From Flavobacterium sp. (GTDB taxonomy: Bacteria > Bacteroidota > Bacteroidia > Flavobacteriales > Flavobacteriaceae), in assembly GCA_030153045.1 (NCBI GenBank), contig JASLID010000077.1:1-27082 (forward strand): a DNA stretch of 27,082 nucleotides. Reading direction: 5' to 3'. Made by a program: the position numbers and the translations under genes. Under the pieces are notes generated by a model that saw only the letters and a list, made by a program, of their open reading frames with translations, did not search any database and was not told where the DNA came from. Below, one piece after another: positions 1 through 7,034 of the stretch; positions within the stretch are counted from its first letter, which is position 1, and each line of letters opens with the position of its first letter.

Positions 1-58
1 CGGCTGCGGTGGCTTTGCCCATCCCGCTGTTTCCGCCGAGGATTACTGCTGTTTTCCT
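1..58 (-). CDS. Short-chain dehydrogenase/reductase, N-terminal fragment (runs off window start)
   Basis: Reading leftward from 58, the frame gives RKTAVILGGNSGMGKATAA. This is the first beta-strand and the glycine-rich NAD(P)-binding turn of a classical short-chain dehydrogenase (GGNSGMG for the usual TGxxxGIG). The rest of the gene lies outside the window. The frame stays open upstream to a TGA at 155-157, but between that stop and the glycine motif it contains no ATG, GTG or TTG. The codon where family members usually begin (before KTAVILGG) reads AGG. The stretch is also much richer in G+C than its surroundings. The start may therefore have been lost by mutation or recombination, or the frame may be broken upstream. 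The family call is fairly firm; whether the gene is intact cannot be told from here. Confidence 0.45.
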
Positions 59-141
59 GGTAGAGAAGTTAGGAAATATTTTTGACTTGAGTGAGTTGCT
101 GTTAGTAAGTCGGTTTGGGGTGGGGGAATATTTTAAATAAT

Positions 142-170
142 AAGACCAACGCTCTCAAGTTGGTCTTTTT
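142..170. terminator. Hairpin terminator beside the partial tRNA copy
   Basis: A 9-bp perfect stem (AAGACCAAC at 142-150, GTTGGTCTT at 159-167) has an 8-base loop and is followed by T's on the plus strand. On the minus strand it is followed by the T-rich TATTATTT, so it could work in both directions. No plus-strand gene ends here. It sits a few bases downstream (minus strand) of the truncated tRNA 3'-end copy at 178-191. Confidence 0.6.
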
Positions 171-177
171 GCATTCC

Positions 178-191
178 GTGCGGACGGGGGG
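178..191 (-). repeat. 14-bp copy of the tRNA-Leu 3' end (possible att-like half)
   Basis: GTGCGGACGGGGGG occurs here and again at 320-333, where it forms the 3' acceptor strand and part of the T-stem of tRNA-Leu plus one flanking base. The match stops abruptly on both sides. It could be an attachment-site duplication left by an integrated element or the remnant of a decayed second tRNA. Confidence 0.5.
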
Positions 192-238
192 CAAAAGTTT
201 GAAAAGGGAATGTCTGGTAGATATTCACCAAACTTTTG
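192..238. repeat. 10-bp perfect inverted repeat between the tRNA-end copies
   Basis: CAAAAGTTTG (192-201) and CAAACTTTTG (229-238) are exact reverse complements separated by 27 bases. They lie directly next to the partial tRNA copy. There is no T-tract to suggest a terminator. I see no gene between 178 and 319. Confidence 0.45.
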
Positions 239-281
239 TGCTTGCGCAGCAACACGAGTCACCACGTCCATAAATTAAGAA

Positions 282-307
282 AGAGATCAACTTTTCAGAT
301 GATCTCT
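282..307 (-). terminator. Terminator of tRNA-Leu
   Basis: On the minus strand AGAGATCA and TGATCTCT form a perfect 8-bp stem with a 10-base loop, followed by TTCTT. It begins about 13 bases after the tRNA 3' end, as expected for a single-gene tRNA transcript. Confidence 0.65.
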
Positions 308-320
308 CTCAGTTCTATTG

Positions 321-402
321 TGCGGACGGGGGGACTCGAACCCACACGCCTTGCGGCACCAGATCCTAAGTCTGGCACGTCTACCAATTTCGCCATATCC
401 GC
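321..402 (-). tRNA. tRNA-Leu (anticodon UAG)
   Basis: On the minus strand this is an 82-base class II tRNA. It has acceptor start GCGGATA, D-arm GGCGAAATTGGTAGACG, anticodon stem CCAGA/TCTGG around loop CTTAGGA (anticodon TAG, reading CUA and other CUN leucine codons), a long variable arm, T-loop TTCGAGT and discriminator A. CCA is not encoded. One oddity: the 3' strand pairs imperfectly with the 5' part. Position 7 (A) faces C in the acceptor stem, the sixth acceptor pair is T-G, and the T-stem GTGGG/CCCCC has a T-C mismatch. These defects lie within the 14 bases that are duplicated at 178-191. Confidence 0.93.
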
Positions 403-416
403 TAAAATTGTGAGTG

Positions 417-446
417 CAAATATAAGGATATCTTCCAAAAATCAAA
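417..446 (-). promoter_or_regulatory. Promoter of tRNA-Leu
   Basis: On the minus strand TTTG (443-446) is followed after 18 bases by TATATTTG (417-424), matching the Bacteroidota pattern TTTG-N(17-23)-TAnnTTTG. The predicted start of transcription falls a few bases before the mature tRNA 5' end at 402. Confidence 0.65.
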
Positions 447-586
447 CAAAAAAATAAAAAATTATTTTCACTTTAAAATTAAAATCCATTTTACAACCAA
501 ATAAGGAATTATATACATATCAAAGTTTTACTATTTTAAAGTTAATTAATGATTTATTTAAAAAAACCATCTGTGAAAAAAAATTT

Positions 587-594
587 TATCTTTG
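587..594 (+). promoter_or_regulatory. -7 promoter element for the beta-propeller T9SS protein
   Basis: TATCTTTG fits the Bacteroidota -7 consensus TAnnTTTG and lies 19 bases before the ATG at 614. TGTG at 572-575 is a weak candidate for the -33 element. The rest of 403-586 is A+T-rich with no gene visible. Confidence 0.55.
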
Positions 595-613
595 ACGAAA
601 AATTATCAAAAAA

Positions 614-3600
614 ATGAAAAAAACCTACTTGTTTTTATTTTTAATATCATGTTTTTCGGCATTTTCACAATTTAATGATTCAGCCCCTTGGATGCAAAAA
701 AGTGAAATCAAAGCAAAAAAAGGACAAGCTACCATCGACGAACTGACAGCCTCCTTTAATGAATATTGGAAAACGCACGATCATACAGCCAAAGGAAGTG
801 GTTACAAACCTTTTATGCGATGGGAAAACCATTGGAGAAACCAAACCGATAGTGACGGAAAACTAATTACTCCACAGGAAATGTGGGAAGCTTGGAATCA
901 AAAGAAGCAAGCTAAATCAAGTCGTAATGACGCTAGTATCATGGCATTACCACCTAGTAATTGGACGCCAATTGGCCCTTTCACACATTCAAACACTGGT
1001 TCTTGGTCATCTGGTCAAGGACGCGTTAATGTTGTTTGTGTGGATCCTTCAAATGCCAACACATTATATATTGGATCTCCGGCTGGTGGAATATGGAAAT
1101 CTATCAACGCAGGATTAAACTGGACTCCCCTATCTGATCAATTACCACAAATTGGTGTCTCGGGTATTGCAGTAGATCCTACAAACTCAAACATTATTTA
1201 CATCGCAACGGGCGATAAGGATGCCGGCGACACCTATTTTGTAGGCGTAATGAAATCGCTTGACGGAGGAATTACATGGAATACAACCGGAGCAATACCA
1301 ACCGGTGGAAGGTCATCAGACATATTTATTGATCCTGCAAACTCAAACATAGTATGGGTCGCTACAAGTACGGGTGTATACAGAAGCATTAATGCGGGTA
1401 CTTCTTGGACAAATGTTCGCGCAGGAAACATAAAAGAGATAGAAATAAAGCCTGGAGATTCGAGTATCATTTATGCAGTTACAGATGATACGTTTTACAA
1501 ATCTACCGATGGTGGAGTAACTTTTACTGCTATTGCCAATGGATTACCTGCAACTTCAGGAAGATATGCCATCGAAGTAACAGCGGCAAATCCAAATTAC
1601 GTATATATTTTAAGTGCAACTACGGACGATGAATTTCAAGGCGTATATAAATCAACAGATAGCGGAGAAAATTTTACAAAAACACTTCAGAATACAGATA
1701 TTTTTGAATCAACACAAGCTTGGTATGATATGGCATTAGGAGTTTCACAAACCAACGCCGATGAAATATACACAGGTTGTCTGAATGTTTGGAAATCGAC
1801 TAATGGAGGAGATTCCTTTACAAAAATGAACAATTGGAGTTCACCAGCCGCAGCTTCTTACACTCATGCTGACATCCATTTTTTACGTTTTTATGGAAAT
1901 AAACTGTTTTGCGGTAGTGATGGTGGGGTTTACGTCTCTACAAACGGCGGAACTAATTTCACCAGTTTAACGGCCGGTTTGCAAATTGGTCAATTTTATA
2001 AAATTGCAGTCGCTAGACAAACTACTACAAAAATAATGGGCGGATTGCAAGATAACGGAGGTCATGCCTACAGCAATGGTCAATGGAAAAACTATTACGG
2101 AGCTGATGGTATGGACGTTGCTATTGACCCCAACAACAGTAACAAATATTATGGATTTATACAAAACGGAGGTCAGTTATACCTTACCACAAACGCTGGA
2201 AACTCAAGAACATCAAATGTGGTGGCTCCAGGCGTAGAATCAGGAAACTGGGTAACTCCTTTGGCTGTTAATTCCATAGGAGAAGTTTTTGGAGGATACA
2301 CAAAACTATACAAATTAAATGGTACTGGCACAGCATGGGTTGCACAAAGCACAACAAGTTTAGGCGCTTCTGATCCTAACACAGACAATATTGAACTTAT
2401 TGCCATTGATCCTAACAATGATAATATAATGTATGTTGCAAATGCCAGACAACTCTATAAGAGTATTGACAAGGGAATTACTTTCAATACAGTAGCTCTA
2501 CTTGCAACAAATATTACATCAATTTGTGTTCACTCCTCAGATAGTGCAATCGTTTATGTAACGACTTCAGGAAATGCATCAGGAAAAGCATTAAAATCGA
2601 TTGATGGTGGAGTAACTTTTACAGACATTACTGCAGGGTTACCATCAATAGCTAAAAATGTCATTAAACATCAAGCAAGACATGTTGACAATCCATTGTA
2701 TGTAGGAACAAGCCTTGGAGTATATTACAAAGACGACTCTATGGCCACTTGGCAACCTTTTGACACGAATCTACCAAATGTTTCTGTAAAGGATTTAGAA
2801 ATCAACGTAGAAGATTCTAAAATTATAGCTGGAACTTATGGCAGAGGTGCATGGGAAAGCCCAATTCCAGAACCTGAACTTTGTGCTTCAGCAACCTCTT
2901 GGAATGGTTCAACTTGGAATAATGGAATACCTACAAAGTCTTCTTCTGCAATTTTTAATGCTGATTATATTTCAACAGGAGATTTAGAAGCTTGTTCGGC
3001 AACTGTTAACGGAACAGCTCAAGTACAATTTCTTTCTGGTCATGACTTTACAGTTGGCGATATCGTTACTGTAGCTTCGGGAGCAAAAATTACTTTCGAA
3101 AATAATGCAAACCTAGTTCAAATTAATAATGTAAATAATATTGGTGACATTATTGTAAAAAGAGATAGCGCACCGTTAAAGCAAGGTGACTTTACTGCAT
3201 GGTCATCGCCAGTACAACCTCAAAATTTACTAGCTTTTTCACCTTCAACAAATACTTCTCGTTTTTATCAATTTTTATATACTGGTAGCACTACAGCTAC
3301 TGCATATCAATCGGTGAATCCAGCCACAACAAACTTTGCTCCTGCTAAAGGCTACATTATTATGGCACCGGGCAACTTAAGTACAGTCACTCCGTATAAT
3401 GGGGTTTTTACTGGTGTTCCAAATAATGGCCCATATTCATTAACTGTAGGAGTTGGAGGAGCAGGCGGAACTACTTATGGGTATAATGTAGTAGGAAACC
3501 CATACCCTTCACCAATAAGCGCAAATGATTTTATTAGAACAAATGCTTCAATGGGGACATTGTATTTCTGGACACATACCCAATCTTTTGCGGGTTCTGA

Positions 3601-4507
3601 AGCTGTTTATAAAAACAATTTCGCTTCTTATACCTTAATGGGAGGTGTTGCGTCTGTGGCTGGAGGGCAAATACCTGATGGTATAATACAAAGCGGACAA
3701 GGTTTCTATTTAAAGCACACTGCAATAGCTTTACTACCGACCCCTGAAAGTGCTTTGTTTTATAATTACATGCGAACTAAAAACAGTAATGGTCAATTTT
3801 TCAGAACAGCAGAAAATCAAACAGCAGAAACTGAGAAAGACTTGTTTCGTCTAAACTTAACAGATGCAACAAACAATTACAATCAAATACTTATTGGTTA
3901 TTCAAAAGAAGCAACTGATGATTATGACATTATGTTTGATGGAAATGTAATGGATGAAACCAACTCGATGATTTATTCCAAAATAAAAAATGTGAATACA
4001 CCATTTGCAATACAAGGTAAAACCTTCCCTTTTGAGGATACTGATGTAGTTTCTTTAGGTTTCAAAGCAAATACAGCTGGAAGCTATTCTATTTCCATTG
4101 AAAATGTGAGTGGATTATTTAACAACCAAATCATTTTCATTAAAGACAATACAACAGGAACTGTTCATAATTTGAAACAAACTCCGTATACTTTTAATTC
4201 AGAATTGGGTGTTTTTAATGATCGTTTTGAAATAGTGTATAACAATCAAACCCTAGGTAATGAGCATTTTGTTGATACAAACTCGTTAATTGTATACAAC
4301 TTAAACAACCAAATCGTGATTAAATCCGAAATAGAAGCAATTAATTCAATAGCAGTCTACGATGTTTCAGGAAAAGTATTGTATAATGACAGAGACTTAA
4401 ACAAAAACCATTTCACCATTTCAAGAATCCCTACAAACAATCAAGTTTTGTTTGTTAAAATGGCTTTAGAAAACGGACAAACTGTGACGAAAAAAATTAT
4501 TTTCTAG
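614..4507 (+). CDS. Secreted multi-Asp-box (BNR/sortilin-like) beta-propeller protein with T9SS type C sorting domain
   Basis: This 1297-residue exported protein starts with a signal peptide (about residues 1-18, ending AFS). Residues about 115-765 carry at least nine Asp-box repeats of the form K-S-x-D/N-x-G-x-x-W/F (for example 162-170, 214-222, 257-265, 346-354 and 394-402), typical of sortilin/Vps10- and xyloglucanase-like beta-propellers; two propellers are likely. A beta-rich segment follows (about 770-1200). The C-terminal 80 residues, including the VYDVSGKVLY strand and the ending VTKKIIF, look like the type C (ChiA-type) T9SS sorting domain. The protein should therefore cross the outer membrane by T9SS and be released or cell-surface attached. 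I see no catalytic pair that proves glycoside hydrolase activity, so the substrate is unknown. It has its own promoter and terminator, so it is probably monocistronic. Confidence 0.85.
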   Translation: MKKTYLFLFLISCFSAFSQFNDSAPWMQKSEIKAKKGQATIDELTASFNEYWKTHDHTAKGSGYKPFMRWENHWRNQTDSDGKLITPQEMWEAWNQKKQAKSSRNDASIMALPPSNWTPIGPFTHSNTGSWSSGQGRVNVVCVDPSNANTLYIGSPAGGIWKSINAGLNWTPLSDQLPQIGVSGIAVDPTNSNIIYIATGDKDAGDTYFVGVMKSLDGGITWNTTGAIPTGGRSSDIFIDPANSNIVWVATSTGVYRSINAGTSWTNVRAGNIKEIEIKPGDSSIIYAVTDDTFYKSTDGGVTFTAIANGLPATSGRYAIEVTAANPNYVYILSATTDDEFQGVYKSTDSGENFTKTLQNTDIFESTQAWYDMALGVSQTNADEIYTGCLNVWKSTNGGDSFTKMNNWSSPAAASYTHADIHFLRFYGNKLFCGSDGGVYVSTNGGTNFTSLTAGLQIGQFYKIAVARQTTTKIMGGLQDNGGHAYSNGQWKNYYGADGMDVAIDPNNSNKYYGFIQNGGQLYLTTNAGNSRTSNVVAPGVESGNWVTPLAVNSIGEVFGGYTKLYKLNGTGTAWVAQSTTSLGASDPNTDNIELIAIDPNNDNIMYVANARQLYKSIDKGITFNTVALLATNITSICVHSSDSAIVYVTTSGNASGKALKSIDGGVTFTDITAGLPSIAKNVIKHQARHVDNPLYVGTSLGVYYKDDSMATWQPFDTNLPNVSVKDLEINVEDSKIIAGTYGRGAWESPIPEPELCASATSWNGSTWNNGIPTKSSSAIFNADYISTGDLEACSATVNGTAQVQFLSGHDFTVGDIVTVASGAKITFENNANLVQINNVNNIGDIIVKRDSAPLKQGDFTAWSSPVQPQNLLAFSPSTNTSRFYQFLYTGSTTATAYQSVNPATTNFAPAKGYIIMAPGNLSTVTPYNGVFTGVPNNGPYSLTVGVGGAGGTTYGYNVVGNPYPSPISANDFIRTNASMGTLYFWTHTQSFAGSEAVYKNNFASYTLMGGVASVAGGQIPDGIIQSGQGFYLKHTAIALLPTPESALFYNYMRTKNSNGQFFRTAENQTAETEKDLFRLNLTDATNNYNQILIGYSKEATDDYDIMFDGNVMDETNSMIYSKIKNVNTPFAIQGKTFPFEDTDVVSLGFKANTAGSYSISIENVSGLFNNQIIFIKDNTTGTVHNLKQTPYTFNSELGVFNDRFEIVYNNQTLGNEHFVDTNSLIVYNLNNQIVIKSEIEAINSIAVYDVSGKVLYNDRDLNKNHFTISRIPTNNQVLFVKMALENGQTVTKKIIF

Positions 4508-4527
4508 TCTTATAGATTAACAAACCT

Positions 4528-4555
4528 AAAGCCAGGCTATTCAGTCTGGCTTTTT
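4528..4555 (+). terminator. Terminator after the beta-propeller gene
   Basis: AAAGCCAG (4528-4535) pairs with CTGGCTTT, with T's continuing to 4555. It lies about 20 bases after the stop codon at 4507. Confidence 0.8.
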
Positions 4556-4581
4556 CATTTAAACATTTGAAATCATTTTTG

Positions 4582-4589
4582 TACATTTG
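4582..4589 (+). promoter_or_regulatory. Possible -7 element for the M20 dipeptidase operon
   Basis: TACATTTG matches TAnnTTTG and lies 20 bases before the ATG at 4610, just after the preceding terminator. TTTG at 4566-4569 is too close (12 bases) to be an ideal -33 element. Confidence 0.4.
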
Positions 4590-4609
4590 GATTTTATCTA
4601 AAATTTGAA

Positions 4610-6001
4610 ATGGAAAATATAAAATCTTACGTTCAGCAAAACAAAGAACGTTTTCTTAATGAATTAATCGAATTATTAAAGATTCCTTCTGTTAGTGCCG
4701 ATAGCGCTTATGCACAAGACGTTATTGATACTGCAAATGCAGTTAAAGTAAGTCTTGAAAAAGCAGGCTGCGATTTTGTTGAACTTTGCGAAACCCCAGG
4801 TTATCCTATTGTTTACGGAGAAAAAATTATCGATGAAAATTTACCAACGGTTTTAGTGTACGGTCATTACGATGTACAACCTGCAGACCCAATGGAATTG
4901 TGGACGTCTCCTCCTTTTGAACCAGTAATCAAAACTACTGAAATTCATCCAGAAGGTGCTATTTTTGCTCGCGGTGCTTGTGACGATAAAGGTCAGATGT
5001 ACATGCACGTGAAAGCGTTCGAATATATGATTGCCAACAATTGCTTGCCTTGCAACGTAAAATTCATGATTGAAGGTGAAGAAGAAGTGGGTTCAAAAAG
5101 CTTGGGTTGGTTTGTTGAAAGAAACCAAGACAAATTAGCTAATGATGTGATTTTAATTTCCGATACAGGAATGATTTCTAATCAACAACCATCAATTACT
5201 ACCGGATTACGTGGCTTGAGTTATGTAGAAGTAGAAGTTACGGGTCCAAATCGTGATTTACATTCTGGATTATACGGAGGAGCTGTCGCAAATCCAATTA
5301 ATGTTTTAACCAAAATGATTGCATCGCTTCATGATGAAAACAATCACATTACGATTCCAGGCTTTTACGACAAAGTAGAAGAACTTTCTACAGCCGAAAG
5401 AGCCGAAATGGCAAAAGCACCATTTTCTTTAGACAAATACAAACAAGCTTTAGACATTGCTGATGTTTATGGTGAAGCTGGTTATGTAACCAATGAAAGA
5501 AACTCCATTCGCCCTACGCTTGACGTAAACGGAATTTGGGGTGGTTATACTGGTGAAGGTGCAAAAACAGTTATTGCCAGTAAGGCATTTGCTAAAATAT
5601 CGATGCGTTTGGTCCCAAATCAAGATTGGGAAGAAATCACCGAATTATTCACCAAACATTTCGAAAGCATTGCACCAAAATCAGTAAAAGTAGTTGTAAA
5701 ACCACATCACGGAGGTCAAGGTTATGTAACACCAATTGATAGTATTGGTTATCAAGCTGCCAATAAAGCTTACACAGAAACTTTTGGAGTCCCAGCTATT
5801 CCAGTTCGTTCAGGAGGAAGTATTCCAATTGTGGCATTGTTTGAAAAAGAATTAAAATCGAAAACAATCTTAATGGGATTTGGTTTAGACAGTGATGCTA
5901 TTCACTCGCCAAATGAGCATTTCGGAATTTTTAATTACCTGAAAGGAATTGAAACTATTCCATTATTTTATAAATATTTTACTGAGCTGAGTAAATCATA
6001 A
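4610..6001 (+). CDS. M20-family dipeptidase (carnosinase/CNDP-like metallopeptidase)
   Basis: A 463-residue cytoplasmic zinc peptidase with no signal peptide. The family motifs are in order: GHYDVQPAD (metal His at about 86), RGACDDKGQ (bridging Asp about 125), EGEEEVGS (general-base/metal Glu about 158-159), SDTG (Asp about 185), dimerisation-domain HSGLYGG (His about 218) and the final metal His of IHSPNEHF (about 432). Length and motif order match the M20 dipeptidase branch, which hydrolyses dipeptides and beta-Ala-His-like substrates. It is the first gene of a three-gene plus-strand group; the next gene begins 10 bases after its stop. Exact substrate cannot be deduced. Confidence 0.9.
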   Translation: MENIKSYVQQNKERFLNELIELLKIPSVSADSAYAQDVIDTANAVKVSLEKAGCDFVELCETPGYPIVYGEKIIDENLPTVLVYGHYDVQPADPMELWTSPPFEPVIKTTEIHPEGAIFARGACDDKGQMYMHVKAFEYMIANNCLPCNVKFMIEGEEEVGSKSLGWFVERNQDKLANDVILISDTGMISNQQPSITTGLRGLSYVEVEVTGPNRDLHSGLYGGAVANPINVLTKMIASLHDENNHITIPGFYDKVEELSTAERAEMAKAPFSLDKYKQALDIADVYGEAGYVTNERNSIRPTLDVNGIWGGYTGEGAKTVIASKAFAKISMRLVPNQDWEEITELFTKHFESIAPKSVKVVVKPHHGGQGYVTPIDSIGYQAANKAYTETFGVPAIPVRSGGSIPIVALFEKELKSKTILMGFGLDSDAIHSPNEHFGIFNYLKGIETIPLFYKYFTELSKS

Positions 6002-6011
6002 CATTCCCAAA

Positions 6012-6563
6012 GTGAGTAAAAAGAAATTCCTTTCGGAAGTATTCAAAACAGGAGGAACTATAGGCGCATTATCACCTAGTTCCTCTTTTTTAGCAGAAAA
6101 AATGCTGGAACCTATCAATTTTAAACATGCTAATTGCATTGTTGAATTTGGCCCTGGCACTGGTGTTTTCACACATAAACTGCTCGAAAAAATGAAGCCT
6201 GACGCTTTATTATTGACTTTTGAAGTTAATAACCAATTTAGTGAAGACCTTAAAAAAATTAACGACAAGCGTTTGATTGTTATTAATGATAGCGCAGAGA
6301 AGATTCAAGAGTATTTGAAACAATACAATCAAGAGTCAGCAGATTATATTATTTCATCACTTCCTTTTGCGATGATTCCTGATGAAGTAGTAAATACAAT
6401 CTTGACCAATTCAGACAATGCTTTATCAGAAAACGGAAAATACATTCAGTTTCAATACTCGTTGAATGCGAAGAAAAAACTAGAATCTTATTTTTCTGAT
6501 GTAAAAATCAATTTTACCTTTTTAAATCTACCTCCTGCTTTCATTTATACTTGCAAAAAATAA
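6012..6563 (+). CDS. PmtA-like phospholipid N-methyltransferase (SAM-dependent)
   Basis: A 183-residue class I methyltransferase. The N-terminal GGTIGALSPSSSFLAEKM block is typical of the PmtA/phospholipid N-methyltransferase group (COG3963), which is related to the rRNA adenine dimethylase fold. SAM motif I is VEFGPGTGVFT, at about residues 43-53. The start is a GTG at 6012; it gives MSKKKFLSEVFK, which fits family N-termini, and there is no suitable ATG nearby. Family members methylate phosphatidylethanolamine towards phosphatidylcholine, but many small Bacteroidota homologues are untested. It begins 10 bases after the M20 stop and ends one base before the next start, so the three genes are probably co-transcribed. 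Confidence 0.78.
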   Translation: MSKKKFLSEVFKTGGTIGALSPSSSFLAEKMLEPINFKHANCIVEFGPGTGVFTHKLLEKMKPDALLLTFEVNNQFSEDLKKINDKRLIVINDSAEKIQEYLKQYNQESADYIISSLPFAMIPDEVVNTILTNSDNALSENGKYIQFQYSLNAKKKLESYFSDVKINFTFLNLPPAFIYTCKK

Positions 6564-6564
6564 C

Positions 6565-6975
6565 ATGAAACATATTGTTATCCTATATCTAATTCTACTT
6601 TCAAGTTGTGCAACCAATCAATTGAAAGATAAATTAAGAGAAGGCATTTGGATTGAAGAAATGTCTTTAGACAGTTTGAATAATTTCAAATCTATAGGTC
6701 GATATCATAAAGGAGAACCTGTAAAAAGATGGAAATATTATAAAAATGGTACGTTAGAAAAGAAGGAAAAGTACCGAGGTGATATTTGCCATACTACTTT
6801 TTATCATGAAAACGGGAAAAAGCAATCACAAGGAAAAGCAAAGTTTGTCTTAACTGAAAAAGAAATTCATTGGTTTTATTTTGACAAATGGTATTTTTAT
6901 GACGAAAACGGCAAACTTTCAAGAATTTCCACATTCGAAAATGGCGAAATAATCTCGGAACAAATAATAGAATGA
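6565..6975 (+). CDS. Small lipoprotein with YwqK/MORN-variant repeats
   Basis: A 136-residue protein starting with a lipoprotein signal; the lipobox LSSC places the lipidated Cys at residue 15. The rest holds repeats of the type GRYHKGEPVKRWKYYKNG, YHENGKKQSQGK and YDENGKLSRISTFENG. These are the MORN-like 'toxin_YwqK'/YwqK-antitoxin family repeats common in Bacteroidota lipoproteins. The database name suggests toxin-antitoxin, but most such proteins have no toxin partner and none is seen here. It is probably anchored in the outer or inner membrane facing the periplasm. It is the last gene of the M20 group and is followed by a terminator. Confidence 0.75.
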   Translation: MKHIVILYLILLSSCATNQLKDKLREGIWIEEMSLDSLNNFKSIGRYHKGEPVKRWKYYKNGTLEKKEKYRGDICHTTFYHENGKKQSQGKAKFVLTEKEIHWFYFDKWYFYDENGKLSRISTFENGEIISEQIIE

Positions 6976-6981
6976 TTTAAA

Positions 6982-7008
6982 AAAAGCCAGAGCAATAGCC
7001 TGGCTTTT
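6982..7008. terminator. Bidirectional terminator between convergent genes
   Basis: AAAAGCCAG pairs with CTGGCTTTT around a 9-base loop. A- and T-rich tails on both sides let it serve both the plus-strand lipoprotein gene and the convergent minus-strand gene ending at 7035. Confidence 0.75.
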
Positions 7009-7034
7009 GTTCTAATTTACTGGAAACAAATCAA

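Noticed and set aside
236..457. Open frame of 73 codons across the tRNA-Leu gene on the plus strand
   Set aside because: It runs antisense through the tRNA and its terminator; no protein family resemblance.
5996..6268. 90-codon minus-strand open frame over the methyltransferase start
   Set aside because: Opposite strand of the PmtA-like gene, which has clear motifs; no independent evidence.
6565..6975. Toxin-antitoxin system
   Set aside because: YwqK-like repeats carry an antitoxin label in databases, but this is a lipoprotein with no neighbouring toxin gene.
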